Notes: generated by a model from the sequence alone, not told the origin. Shown: positions 1 to 6,995, counted from the first letter of the stretch. The stretch: DNA of 9,802 bases from an uncultured Oscillibacter sp. (GCA_900542115.1 UQMC01000075.1:1-9802); one strand, 5' to 3'. A program made the numbers and translations.

Positions 1-76
1 TAGCTCGATAAGTAATTTCTTCTAACTCAGATAGCTGCCCTAAAATAAACTCTAAATATTCTTTGCTTGACGCCAT
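1..76 (-). CDS. TfoX/Sxy N-terminal domain protein, 5' part only (cut by window edge)
   Basis: Only the first 25 codons are present; the gene runs off the left edge of the window. The visible protein begins MASSKEYLEFILGQLSELEE and continues ITYRA, which resembles the start of small TfoX/Sxy N-terminal-domain proteins (about 110 residues), where it is typically followed by an M-G-E-Y-type segment. The ATG at 76-74 has a strong GAGGTGA ribosome binding site (complement of 81-87) at good spacing. It lies 21 bp downstream of the DUF3781 gene on the same strand, so the two are probably co-transcribed. In gamma-proteobacteria TfoX/Sxy regulates competence with CRP. The short stand-alone forms in Firmicutes have no established role, so no competence function is claimed. 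The family call rests on recognising a short N-terminus and would be settled by the missing part. Confidence 0.7.
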   Translation of the reverse strand, partial: MASSKEYLEFILGQLSELEEITYRA

Positions 77-97
77 AATTTCACCTCAACTTATAAT

Positions 98-346
98 TTA
101 CTTAATAATATGTGCTGTAATAATTGTATAACTATATGAATTGATAGTGATTTTGACATTTTCAATTTCGCAATACCAATTTTTACCTTGTTTGTATATA
201 TGGCAATTTTCATCCAACACCTTATTTTTGCAATACTCAACAACATCTACTATATCTATTTTTAGATTTCTTTTAATTCTATCAACTCCCAGTTCAGTTG
301 TATGAATTTTGTTAATATTATCGAGTAATATTTTTTTATCTTCCAT
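98..346 (-). CDS. DUF3781 domain-containing protein (82 aa)
   Basis: A small, probably cytosolic protein of unknown function. The segments KIHTTELGVDRIKRNL (residues 13-28) and YKQGKNWYCEI (51-61), followed by ITINSYSYTIITAH (66-79), match my recollection of the DUF3781 family, which consists of single-domain proteins of about 75-90 residues. I see no signal peptide or membrane segment. I chose the ATG at 346 because a GAGG motif lies 9 nt upstream; an in-frame TTG at 361 would add five residues (MRKRR) but would use that region as coding. The gene is strongly AT-rich, unlike everything right of about 650, and forms a likely operon with the TfoX-type gene 21 bp downstream. This suggests an acquired accessory cassette, or a mis-joined contig. 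No biochemical role is known to me for the family. Confidence 0.75.
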   Translation of the reverse strand: MEDKKILLDNINKIHTTELGVDRIKRNLKIDIVDVVEYCKNKVLDENCHIYKQGKNWYCEIENVKITINSYSYTIITAHIIK

Positions 347-653
347 TCTTCTTTTCCTCAAATTGTAATCTACCGAATTTTCCCTTCACATCTATACCAC
401 TGCCTACAACCACCAAAAATGGTCGAGTTGCCGGATTGGTTGTCAGCCCTTTCCGTTTTCCAAAATTCATTCCAAAATCCGTGACATCTAATCCACTGTC
501 TCAAATCGTGACATCTAATCCGAGGTCACAACCTGACACACATTTTGCCGTGGATATGTTTCCATATAAGAAAACCGAGCTTTTTCAAAAGTCTGGCTTC
601 AAATCCAAACCTCCGAAAAAGCCCGGAAATACGCCGCTTTCTGGCACTTGATT
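347..653. other. Gene-free junction between AT-rich and GC-rich segments
   Basis: This 307-bp stretch separates the AT-rich left operon (about 27% G+C) from the GC-rich rlmD gene, and its own composition is intermediate. It holds the 5' leader of the DUF3781 gene, three related 15-bp repeats (listed separately) and the region just downstream of rlmD. A short open frame at 436-651 (plus) starts with TTG, lacks a ribosome binding site and simply translates the repeats, so I do not call it. An imperfect inverted repeat at 616-640 (AAAAAGCCCGG facing CCGCTTT) could act as a weak terminator for rlmD, reading on the minus strand into GGCTTTTT, but the stem has a two-base bulge. No transposase, recombinase or tRNA is visible. 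Confidence 0.6.
388..525. repeat. Three-copy 15-bp repeat, ACATCTAATCCACTG-like
   Basis: Copies lie at 388-402 (ACATCTATACCACTG), 484-498 (ACATCTAATCCACTG) and 511-525 (ACATCTAATCCGAGG). The last two share a longer identical core, CGTGACATCTAATCC, at 480-494 and 507-521, exactly 27 bp apart. The first copy is diverged, with 13 of 15 bases matching the second. The third copy is flanked by an inverted GTGAC/GTCAC pair (508-512 and 525-529), with another TGAC at 534-537. Clustered direct repeats of this size are seen at the ends of IS21-like elements and other protein-binding arrays. No transposase accompanies them, so the assignment to a mobile-element end is inference. They are too few and too short for CRISPR. 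Confidence 0.6.
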
Positions 654-2000
654 TTATTTCCTTGACATCAAGACTACCGTCTCAACATGCGCGGTGCCGG
701 GGAACATATCCACAGCGGCGGCGCGAACAGCCCGGTAGCCAAGCTGTCCGAAAATTTTCACATCCCGGCCCAGCGTGGCGGGATCACAGGATACATAGAC
801 CACCTTTTCCGGTCCCATGGCCGCTACCGAGGCGATGACCTCCGGGGCAAGGCCCTTCCGGGGCGGATCCACCGTCACCACATCCGGCCGCAGGCCGTCG
901 CACTCCAGCTTGGCGGCGATGTCCGCCGCGTCGCCGCAGAAAAACTCCGCGTTTTCGATGTGGTTGCGGAGAGCGTTTTCCTTGGCGTCCCGGATGGCGG
1001 GGGGCACGATCTCCGCGCCGATGACCCGCTTCGCCGCCTTTGCAAGACACAGCGTAATGGTGCCAATGCCGCAGTAGAGGTCCAGCACCGTTTCCTCACC
1101 GCTGAGCCCGGCAAACTCCAGTGCCTTATGGTACAGCACCTCCGCCTGATCCCGATTCACCTGATAGAACGAGGGCATGGACAGCCGGAACTCCAGTCCG
1201 CAGAGGGTGTCCATCAGATAATTCTGCCCGTAGAGCGTCCGATACTTTTCCCCTAAGATCACATTGCCCCGGCGGGTGTTGCTGTTCAGCAGAACGCCCA
1301 CCGTGCGGGGCACAGCCCGGGTGACATAGGCCGCCAGCTCCGGCTCCCGTGGCAGCTTGCTGCCGTTGACCACCACGCAGCAAAGGCTCTCGCCCTTTTG
1401 GTTCACCCGAACGCAGACATGGCGCACCAGCCCCTTGCCCGTGGTCTCATCATAGGCTGGGACCTGATAACGGCGCATCCACTCCCCCACGGCCTGTGCC
1501 GTGCGGTCGGCAGCCTCTGTTTGAATCAGGCACCGGCGGATCGGGACAACCTTGTGAGTCCGGGCCTGAAAAAAGCCGATGGAACCGTCGGCCCCCACGG
1601 GGTACTGGCTTTTGTTGCGATAATGCTCCGGGTCCTTCGCCCCCAGGATTTCCTCGACCTGAATATCCAGCCCGCCGATTCGGGTCAGAGCGTCCTGCAC
1701 CCGCTGGCGCTTGGCCCACAGTTCCTCCGGGTAGGTCAAATGCTGATAGGCGCAGCCGCCGCACCGTCCGGCATAGGGGCATTCCGGCTCCATGCGGTTC
1801 GGCGAGGGTGTACGGAGCTTCACGATCTCCCCGGCACAGGAGGTCTTCATCACCCGCGTAATGCGGAGGTCCGCAGTCTCTCCCCGCACGGCGTCCGGCA
1901 CAAACACCACCGCGCCGTTCACCCGGGCAATTCCCAGTCCCTCGCTGGAATAGCCTTCGATCTCCGCTGTATAAATCTTCCCTTTTTCCAATGCTTCCAT
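654..2000 (-). CDS. rlmD: 23S rRNA (uracil-C5)-methyltransferase, RumA/RlmD (RlmCD) family
   Basis: Transfers a methyl group from S-adenosylmethionine to C5 of a uracil in 23S rRNA (U1939 in E. coli numbering; Gram-positive homologues called RlmCD also modify U747). The 448-residue length fits the family. A TRAM RNA-binding domain occupies about residues 1-60. A [4Fe-4S] set follows: C74, C80 and C83 in ECPYAGRCGGC, plus C157 in RRCLIQ. The Rossmann methyltransferase half has FYQVN (278-282), the SAM loop DLYCGIGT (307-314), DPPRKG (378-383) and the catalytic cysteine C405 in SCDPATL. The ATG at 2000 has an AAGGGA-type site about 10 nt upstream and gives a complete TRAM start. It lies 86 bp after the MBL hydrolase on the same strand, with a hairpin between. 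Which uridine it modifies cannot be told from the sequence. The gene appears intact. Confidence 0.95.
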   Translation of the reverse strand: MEALEKGKIYTAEIEGYSSEGLGIARVNGAVVFVPDAVRGETADLRITRVMKTSCAGEIVKLRTPSPNRMEPECPYAGRCGGCAYQHLTYPEELWAKRQRVQDALTRIGGLDIQVEEILGAKDPEHYRNKSQYPVGADGSIGFFQARTHKVVPIRRCLIQTEAADRTAQAVGEWMRRYQVPAYDETTGKGLVRHVCVRVNQKGESLCCVVVNGSKLPREPELAAYVTRAVPRTVGVLLNSNTRRGNVILGEKYRTLYGQNYLMDTLCGLEFRLSMPSFYQVNRDQAEVLYHKALEFAGLSGEETVLDLYCGIGTITLCLAKAAKRVIGAEIVPPAIRDAKENALRNHIENAEFFCGDAADIAAKLECDGLRPDVVTVDPPRKGLAPEVIASVAAMGPEKVVYVSCDPATLGRDVKIFGQLGYRAVRAAAVDMFPGTAHVETVVLMSRK

Positions 2001-2038
2001 GGCTCTCGATTCCCTTCAAAACAGGTTCGGATACACTT

Positions 2039-2070
2039 GCAGGGAGCGCCGCATTGACAGCGCTCCCTGC
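2039..2070. terminator. 11-bp perfect stem-loop between the MBL hydrolase gene and rlmD
   Basis: GCAGGGAGCGC at 2039-2049 and its exact complement at 2060-2070 enclose a 10-nt loop. It begins 16 bp past the hydrolase stop codon on the minus strand. In the minus-strand transcript the stem is followed by AAGUGUAUCC, without a U tract, so it is not a canonical intrinsic terminator for the hydrolase. It may be a partial attenuator, an mRNA-stabilising 3' structure or a processing site between hydrolase and rlmD. Read on the plus strand it is followed by a T-rich stretch (GGATTTATATATTTTA), but no plus-strand gene precedes it. Confidence 0.5.
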
Positions 2071-2086
2071 GGATTTATATATTTTA

Positions 2087-3691
2087 CTACGATTCTTCCC
2101 ACTTGTCCAGCAGTTGACGGAGCTGGTCGGCCCAGCGGCCCAGCGTCCTGTTGTCCCGGCCCTTGGAGCGGCGGATGACATCCAACAACCGCTGACCCAG
2201 CGCCACCAGACGCTCGTAGGCGGTGTTGACTCTCTGGCCGCCAACGGCCTTGGCCTTCCGCTCCGGCAGATAACCGTTCTCCACGCTCTTGTCCGTCAGC
2301 AGGTCATAGACTTCGGTATACTGGGGGGCATGAGCGGTAAAGCCCAGCTTTTCCACACTCTCGGCAAAGTAGGGCGCCACCTCCCGGTCGCCGTGAACAA
2401 TAAATACGTGCTGCGGCTTTGGTGCCTTGATATCCGCGATCCACGCAAGCAGATGGTCTCGGTCCGCATGGGAGGAAAGCCCTTGGAAATTCACGATCTT
2501 GGCGTGAACGGCGATCTCCTCGCCAAAGAGCTTTACGGTCTTCGCGCCCTCCAGCAGCGAGCGGCCCAGCGTCCCCTCGCCCTGATAGCCCACAAACACC
2601 ACCGTGCACTCCGGCCGCCAGAGGTTATGCTTCAGGTGGTGGCGGATACGTCCGGCATCGCACATACCGGAGGCGGAAATGATGACTTTCGGCACACCGT
2701 CCTCATTCAGTGCCTTGGATTCCTCCACGGTCTCCGTCATATGGAGATTGGTGAAGTTGAACATATGGGTCCCGTCCTGCACCAGCGCCAGGGCATCAGC
2801 GTCCAAATACCCATCCAGATCACCGGTAAAAATGGTGGTAGCCCGGCGGGCCAGCGGAGAGTCGATGTACACAGGGAAATCCGGGTTGGACTTTACCAGC
2901 CCCTTATCCTTGATTTCCCGGATGAAATACAACAGCTCCTGTGTGCGGCCCACGGCAAAGGCGGGAATGACCACATTGCCGCCCTTGGCCATGGTCTCGT
3001 CAATGATCTGAGCCAGATCATCCGTGTAGCTCCAGACCTCCGTATGGTTGCGGTTGCCGTAGGTGGACTCCATAATGACATAATCCGCTCCAGCAAAATG
3101 GCTGGGGTCACGGATGATAGGCTGATCCACATTGCCAAGGTCGCCGGAGAAGATGATTTTCTTCGTTTCGCCGTTTTCCGTAGCGGTGACGGTGATGCAC
3201 GCGCTCCCCAGCAGGTGCCCGGCATCGGCAAAGCGGACGCTGACGCCCTCGCACAGCTCCACATCCTGTCCGTACTCACAGGTGGTGACATACTGCTTCA
3301 CGTTTTCCGCGTCCGCTACAGTATAGAGCGGCTCCACCTTCGGCGCGCCGGAGCGCTCCGCCTTGCGGTTTTTCCATTCGGCGTCGGATTCCTGAATATG
3401 GGCGGAGTCCAGCAGCATGATGTCCATGAGGTTTGCTGTCAGGCGGGTCGTCAGGATGCGGCCCTGAAAGCCCTGCTTCACCAGCATGGGGATGCGGCCG
3501 GTGTGGTCGATATGAGCGTGGGTCACCAGCACATAATCAATGCTGCCGGAATGGAAGGGCAGTGCGCCGTTATCCACCTCGTCTCTGCCCTGCTGCAAAC
3601 CGCAGTCGACAAGAATTTTCTTTCCGTTGACCTCCAGACAGTGACAGCTGCCGGTCACGCACTGGTCAGCGCCGTAAAAGCTCAGCTTCAT
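2087..3691 (-). CDS. MBL-fold/beta-CASP hydrolase with RNA-specificity domain (CPSF-73/Ysh1-like)
   Basis: A metallo-beta-lactamase-fold protein of the beta-CASP group, predicted to be a zinc-dependent cytosolic RNA nuclease. The N-terminal half carries the metal motifs: LVDCG (D29), THAHIDH (H58, H60, D62, H63), AGHLLGS (H159) and FSGDLG (D184). The beta-CASP cassette follows with ESTYG (E208), PAFAVGRTQE (243-252), SASGMCDAGRIRHHL (339-353) and SSHAD (H408). VHGD (H433) closes the active site. At 534 residues it matches bacterial CPSF/Ysh1-like proteins and lacks the extended C-terminal domain of RNase J. The extra 70 or so C-terminal residues are charged and of unclear role. The ATG at 3691 has a near-perfect AAAGGAGG site six bases upstream. 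It is divergent from secA and upstream of rlmD. The natural RNA substrates of such clostridial proteins are not established. Confidence 0.9.
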   Translation of the reverse strand: MKLSFYGADQCVTGSCHCLEVNGKKILVDCGLQQGRDEVDNGALPFHSGSIDYVLVTHAHIDHTGRIPMLVKQGFQGRILTTRLTANLMDIMLLDSAHIQESDAEWKNRKAERSGAPKVEPLYTVADAENVKQYVTTCEYGQDVELCEGVSVRFADAGHLLGSACITVTATENGETKKIIFSGDLGNVDQPIIRDPSHFAGADYVIMESTYGNRNHTEVWSYTDDLAQIIDETMAKGGNVVIPAFAVGRTQELLYFIREIKDKGLVKSNPDFPVYIDSPLARRATTIFTGDLDGYLDADALALVQDGTHMFNFTNLHMTETVEESKALNEDGVPKVIISASGMCDAGRIRHHLKHNLWRPECTVVFVGYQGEGTLGRSLLEGAKTVKLFGEEIAVHAKIVNFQGLSSHADRDHLLAWIADIKAPKPQHVFIVHGDREVAPYFAESVEKLGFTAHAPQYTEVYDLLTDKSVENGYLPERKAKAVGGQRVNTAYERLVALGQRLLDVIRRSKGRDNRTLGRWADQLRQLLDKWEES

Positions 3692-3754
3692 AATGGGCCT
3701 CCTTTGTTTGATCTGTATACGCCATGGGCGCGTATTGGCTTGTATCTTGATGAC

Positions 3755-3783
3755 ATTTTAACACAGGACTACGAAAAGTACAA
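3755..3783 (-). promoter_or_regulatory. Promoter of the MBL hydrolase gene (-35 TTGTAC, -10 TAAAAT)
   Basis: On the minus strand, TTGTAC (complement of 3778-3783) and TAAAAT (complement of 3755-3760) are separated by exactly 17 bp. The -10 is preceded by an extended TG-N motif. Transcription would start near 3748, leaving a leader of about 57 nt before the ATG at 3691. The -35 matches consensus at only three of six positions, which the extended -10 may offset. Confidence 0.6.
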
Positions 3784-3945
3784 TGTCGGTTTTGTGAACT
3801 TCTCCGGTCATTTTGATAAGTCTGTCCGAATACGCGGGAGCCATTTCCTGTTTGCTTATGATTCGGATAGTGCACAGACGCAAACGATTATCTTTTCCGC
3901 TATGGGAATATTTTGTAAACTTTTTTGCAACTTTTCCATTTTTCT

Positions 3946-3974
3946 TTGCAATCCGGGGGAGAATATGCTATAGT
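3946..3974 (+). promoter_or_regulatory. Promoter of secA (-35 TTGCAA, -10 TATAGT, extended)
   Basis: TTGCAA at 3946-3951 and TATAGT at 3969-3974 are separated by 17 bp, with TGC directly before the -10 as an extended element. This is the best sigma-A promoter in the window. The predicted start is near 3981, giving a leader of about 95 nt that contains the hairpin at 4031-4052. Confidence 0.7.
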
Positions 3975-4058
3975 ATGTTTGTTTTATTGTGGGTGGCTAT
4001 GTGCTTCCCTATTTACATGGTATATTCTCTTTCCGTCCGAAGGGGGACGGAAGCGTGA
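3975..4058 (+). other. Possible leader peptide frame upstream of secA (27 aa), speculative
   Basis: An ATG at 3975 opens a 27-codon frame reading [20 protein letters not shown] and then VRRGTEA, ending at TGA 4056-4058. The first 20 residues are strongly hydrophobic, like a signal peptide or membrane segment. The stop overlaps an in-frame alternative secA GTG start as GTGA (4055-4058), the usual geometry of translational coupling. Against it: the likely transcription start (about 3981) lies after this ATG, so only shorter versions from GTG 3993 or ATG 3999 would be made, and none has a well-placed ribosome binding site. It is recorded because secA in E. coli is controlled by a secreted arrest peptide (SecM). 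No arrest motif is recognised here. Confidence 0.25.
4031..4052 (+). promoter_or_regulatory. Hairpin in the secA leader, just upstream of the start codon
   Basis: TTCCGTCC (4031-4038) pairs perfectly with GGACGGAA (4045-4052) across a six-base loop, GAAGGG. The purine-rich stretch AGGGGGA, which could serve as a ribosome binding site for the GTG at 4055, lies partly in the loop and partly in the stem. The AAAGGA at 4058-4063 used by the ATG at 4076 lies outside the hairpin. The structure could favour one start over the other or tune secA translation. No U run follows, so it is not a terminator. Confidence 0.5.
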
Positions 4059-4075
4059 AAGGATGTTTCAAACCT

Positions 4076-6832
4076 ATGGGACTTTTTAAATCCATTTTCG
4101 GCGATTACAGCTCCCGGGAGCTGAAGTCCATCTATCCCATTGTGGACAAGATCGAGGCGCTGAGCGACGAATACAAGGCGCTGACCGACGCGGAGCTTCA
4201 GGCCAAGACGCCGGAATTCAAGGAGCGCCTTGCAAACGGCGAGACTCTGGATGACATTCTGCCGGAGGCTTTTGCCACCGTGCGGGAGGCCGCGGACCGC
4301 GTGCTGGGTATGCGCCCCTACCGGGTGCAGTTGGTGGGCGGCATCGTGCTGCATCAGGGCCGCATCGCCGAGATGAAAACCGGTGAGGGCAAGACGCTGG
4401 TGGCAACGCTGCCCTCCTACCTCAACGCGCTGACCGGCAAGGGCGTCCATGTGGTCACAGTCAACGATTACCTTGCCAAGCGCGACTCCGAATGGATGGG
4501 CAAGGTCCACCGCTTCCTTGGTCTGAAGGTGGGTCTGATCATCCACGGCCTCACTCCCGCGCAGCGCAAGGAGGCTTATGCCGCCGACATCACTTACGGC
4601 ACCAATAACGAGATGGGCTTCGACTACCTCCGTGATAATATGTGCATCTACGCCAACGAGCTGGTGCAGCGGGGTCACAGCTTCGCCATCGTGGACGAGG
4701 TGGACTCCATCCTCATCGATGAGGCCCGTACCCCCCTCATTATCTCCGGTCAGGGTGAAAAGTCCACCCAGATGTACGATATGGCGGAGATGTTCGTCTC
4801 CCGCCTGAAGAAAAAGGTTGTTGTGCAGGTGGATGACAAGGAGGAAGAGGACGCCAACATCGATGCAGACTACGTTGTGGACGAAAAGGCCAAAACCGCA
4901 ACGCTGACCGCCTCCGGCATCGCCAAGGCCGAGGAGTTCTTCCATGTAGAGAACCTGTCCGACCCCTCCAACGCCACGCTGAACCACCACATCAATCAGG
5001 CTTTGAAGGCCCACGGCACCATGAAGCGGGACATCGACTACGTGGTGAAGGACGGTGAGGTCATCATCGTGGACGAGTTCACCGGCCGTTTGATGTTCGG
5101 CCGCCGGTACTCCAACGGTCTGCATCAGGCCATTGAGGCCAAGGAGCACGTCAACGTCAACAGCGAGAACAAGACGCTGGCCACCATCACGTTCCAGAAC
5201 TATTTCCGCCTGTATGACAAGCTCTCCGGCATGACCGGTACCGCCATGACGGAATCCGAGGAATTCGGCACCATTTACAATCTGGATATTGTGGAGATTC
5301 CCACCAACCGTCCCAATCAGCGTGTGGATCACCACGATGTTGTTTACAAGACCGAGGCGGGCAAGTTCCGGGCGGTCATCCGACAGGTCAAGGAGTGCCA
5401 CGAAAAGGGCCAGCCCGTTCTGGTGGGCACCGTTTCCATTGAAAAGAACGAGCTTTTGAGCAAGCTCCTCCAGCGCGAGGGCATCCAGCACAACCTGCTC
5501 AACGCCAAAAACCACGAAAAGGAAGCTGAGATCGTGGCGCAGGCCGGTAAGCTGGGTGCTGTCACCGTGGCTACCAATATGGCAGGCCGTGGTACCGATA
5601 TTATGCTGGGCGGCAACGCCGAGTATCTGTCCCGGGCGGATCTGGTGAAGGCCGGTTACTCCGAGGAGGTCATCGTGGATGCCACCGGCTATGCCGAGAC
5701 GGACAACGAGGAAATTCTGGCCGCCCGGAAGCTGTTTGCCGAGCGGATGGCCTATCACAAGGCCATCATCAAGGAAGAGGCTGAAAAGGTCCGCGCGGCC
5801 GGCGGTCTGTTCATCATCGGCACCGAGCGCCACGAATCCCGCCGGATCGACAATCAGCTCCGTGGCCGTGCCGGCCGTCAGGGCGACCCCGGCGAGACCC
5901 GGTTCTACATCTCTCTGGAGGATGACCTCATGCGCCTGTTCGGCGGAGACCGCATCCAGAACATGATGGAGAAATTTGATTTGGATGAGGATACCCCCAT
6001 CGAAAACAAGATGCTGACCCGTGCCATCGAAAACGCCCAGACCACTGTGGAGAGCCGGAACTTCCAGTCCCGTAAGAGCGTGCTGGAATACGATGACGTC
6101 ATGAACAAACAGCGTGAGATCATCTATGCTCAGCGCCGTCAGGTACTGGACGGTCTGGACATCAAGGAGACCGTGCTGAACATGATGCACACCTCCGTCA
6201 GCAACCATGTGGCCCTTGCCTTTGGTGAAAACGCGCACCTGGACGCCGCGCAGTACCACGAAATGCTCAAGGGCATGGAGGGCATCTATTTTGCCAAGGG
6301 TGCCGTGTCCTTCAGCGATGACGAGATTTCCTCCAAGACGCAGGAGGATTTCGACGAGGCGTTTATCGCCGCCGCCGAAAAGACCTACGAGGCCAAGGAG
6401 CAGGAGGTCACCACGCCCATCATGCGGGAACTGGAGCGGGTCATCATGCTCCGCGTGGTGGATGAATACTGGATGGATCACATTGACGCCATGGACGATC
6501 TGAAGCAGGGCGTCCGGCTTCAGGGCTACGGCAACAACAACCCTGTGGACGTTTACAAGCGGGAATCCCTTGATATGTTCGAGGAAATGGTCTCCGCCAT
6601 TCAGGACGAGACCGTCCGTCGCCTGTACTCCGTCCGTCTGAGAAAGGACGAGGAGGTCAAGCGGGAGCGTGTAGCCAAGGCCACTGTGGAAAATGTCGGC
6701 GGCGACGGTACCGCGCCCAAAAAGCAGCCGGTGAAGAACACCATCAAGATCGGCCGCAACGATCCCTGCCCCTGCGGCAGCGGGCTGAAGTGGAAGAAGT
6801 GCACCTGCAAGGAGTATCACCCCGACCTGTAA
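4076..6832 (+). CDS. secA: Preprotein translocase ATPase SecA
   Basis: The motor ATPase of the Sec pathway, which binds SecYEG at the membrane and drives unfolded preproteins across it. From the ATG at 4076 the protein has 918 residues and begins [17 protein letters not shown], the usual SecA start. In order it shows the Walker A MKTGEGKT (100-107), DEAD-type box [13 protein letters not shown] (207-219), preprotein cross-linking domain about 225-370, MTGTA (386-390), the second ATPase domain with [10 protein letters not shown] (500-509) and [15 protein letters not shown] (596-610), helical scaffold [20 protein letters not shown] (796-815), and a zinc-binding tail. The tail is CPC at 898-900, eight residues, then CTC at 909-911, a variant spacing of the last ligand. 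An AAAGGA site lies 12 nt before the ATG; GTG at 4055 is an alternative start adding seven residues. The gene is intact. Confidence 0.97.
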   Translation: MGLFKSIFGDYSSRELKSIYPIVDKIEALSDEYKALTDAELQAKTPEFKERLANGETLDDILPEAFATVREAADRVLGMRPYRVQLVGGIVLHQGRIAEMKTGEGKTLVATLPSYLNALTGKGVHVVTVNDYLAKRDSEWMGKVHRFLGLKVGLIIHGLTPAQRKEAYAADITYGTNNEMGFDYLRDNMCIYANELVQRGHSFAIVDEVDSILIDEARTPLIISGQGEKSTQMYDMAEMFVSRLKKKVVVQVDDKEEEDANIDADYVVDEKAKTATLTASGIAKAEEFFHVENLSDPSNATLNHHINQALKAHGTMKRDIDYVVKDGEVIIVDEFTGRLMFGRRYSNGLHQAIEAKEHVNVNSENKTLATITFQNYFRLYDKLSGMTGTAMTESEEFGTIYNLDIVEIPTNRPNQRVDHHDVVYKTEAGKFRAVIRQVKECHEKGQPVLVGTVSIEKNELLSKLLQREGIQHNLLNAKNHEKEAEIVAQAGKLGAVTVATNMAGRGTDIMLGGNAEYLSRADLVKAGYSEEVIVDATGYAETDNEEILAARKLFAERMAYHKAIIKEEAEKVRAAGGLFIIGTERHESRRIDNQLRGRAGRQGDPGETRFYISLEDDLMRLFGGDRIQNMMEKFDLDEDTPIENKMLTRAIENAQTTVESRNFQSRKSVLEYDDVMNKQREIIYAQRRQVLDGLDIKETVLNMMHTSVSNHVALAFGENAHLDAAQYHEMLKGMEGIYFAKGAVSFSDDEISSKTQEDFDEAFIAAAEKTYEAKEQEVTTPIMRELERVIMLRVVDEYWMDHIDAMDDLKQGVRLQGYGNNNPVDVYKRESLDMFEEMVSAIQDETVRRLYSVRLRKDEEVKRERVAKATVENVGGDGTAPKKQPVKNTIKIGRNDPCPCGSGLKWKKCTCKEYHPDL

Positions 6833-6868
6833 AGTTTTCCGTATATGCTGCTATGCGGCACAGGAATA

Positions 6869-6885
6869 GCACGGCTTTACCGTGC
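6869..6885. repeat. Short stem-loop after secA (6 bp)
   Basis: GCACGG (6869-6874) and CCGTGC (6880-6885) flank a CTTTA loop. It lies 37 bp past the secA stop and is not followed by a T run, so it is not an intrinsic terminator by itself. It may form part of a compound 3' structure with the larger inverted repeat beginning at 6893. Confidence 0.35.
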
Positions 6886-6892
6886 GAAATAT

Positions 6893-6934
6893 CCCCCCAT
6901 TTTCTTTTCCTCTTGCGGAAAAGAAAATGGGGGG
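6893..6934. repeat. 18-bp perfect inverted repeat (C6/G6-capped stem-loop)
   Basis: Bases 6893-6910 (CCCCCCATTTTCTTTTCC) pair without mismatch with 6917-6934, leaving a six-base TCTTGC loop. The structure is highly stable and has an asymmetric purine/pyrimidine make-up, with one arm all pyrimidine apart from a single A. No T run follows, so it is not a simple intrinsic terminator, and a separate canonical terminator lies 33 bp downstream. Its length and perfection suggest either a strong mRNA 3' end structure for secA or a dispersed palindromic repeat. I cannot test copy number here. Confidence 0.8.
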
Positions 6935-6966
6935 GACACTTCCCGTAACATCGCCGCACATTCTTC

Positions 6967-6995
6967 GCCCTCTGGCTTTCCAGAGGGCATTTTTT
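6967..6995 (+). terminator. Intrinsic terminator of secA
   Basis: GCCCTCTGG (6967-6975) and CCAGAGGGC (6980-6988) form a perfect 9-bp stem with a CTTT loop, followed by ATTTTTT. This is a textbook Rho-independent terminator. It ends immediately before the ribosome binding site (GAAAGGAG, 6996-7003) of the next gene. Therefore the downstream operon either depends on read-through or has a promoter upstream within 6833-6966. I find no convincing -35/-10 pair there, so attenuation by this hairpin is a reasonable alternative. Confidence 0.85.

Larger units (their letters stand above)
3692..4075. other. Divergent promoter region between the MBL hydrolase gene and secA
   Basis: This 384-bp region is more AT-rich than its neighbours and carries the 5' leaders of two divergently transcribed genes. 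It contains one good sigma-A-type promoter in each direction, a hairpin in the secA leader and a possible short upstream reading frame, all listed separately. Between the two promoters (about 3784-3945) I see only AT-rich sequence with T runs and no convincing operator or riboswitch. Confidence 0.7.

Noticed and set aside
1..346. A new competence or defence module formed by the DUF3781 and TfoX-like genes
   Set aside because: Both are known small families. There is no toxin-antitoxin, nuclease or restriction signature beside them, and one gene is cut by the window edge. The sequence offers nothing to support a new system.
480..521. CRISPR-like direct repeats
   Set aside because: There are only two exact copies and one diverged copy, the spacer is 12 bp and no cas genes are present; a transposon end or protein-binding sites fit better.
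616..640. Intrinsic terminator after rlmD
   Set aside because: The stem AAAGCGG/CCGGGCTTTTT needs a two-base bulge and is weak. It is mentioned only as a possibility in the junction entry.
436..651. A 71-codon plus-strand frame in the left junction region
   Set aside because: It has a TTG start and no ribosome binding site. Its repeated VTSNP peptide merely reflects the DNA repeats, and the product is low complexity.
1991..3973. A 660-codon open frame on the plus strand, antisense to the MBL hydrolase
   Set aside because: It mirrors the codon bias of the real minus-strand gene, which has all metal-binding motifs. Its product has no coherent domain.
3989..4075. An N-terminal extension of SecA starting at GTG 3989 (29 extra residues)
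   Set aside because: SecA proteins begin at the MGLF-type sequence. The extension overlaps the leader hairpin and has no suitable ribosome binding site.
4013..6820. A 935-codon open frame on the minus strand, fully antisense to secA
   Set aside because: secA is unambiguous on the plus strand. In GC-rich genes that avoid TTA, CTA and TCA codons, the opposite frame easily stays open. The translation has no recognisable domain and the frame has no ribosome binding site.
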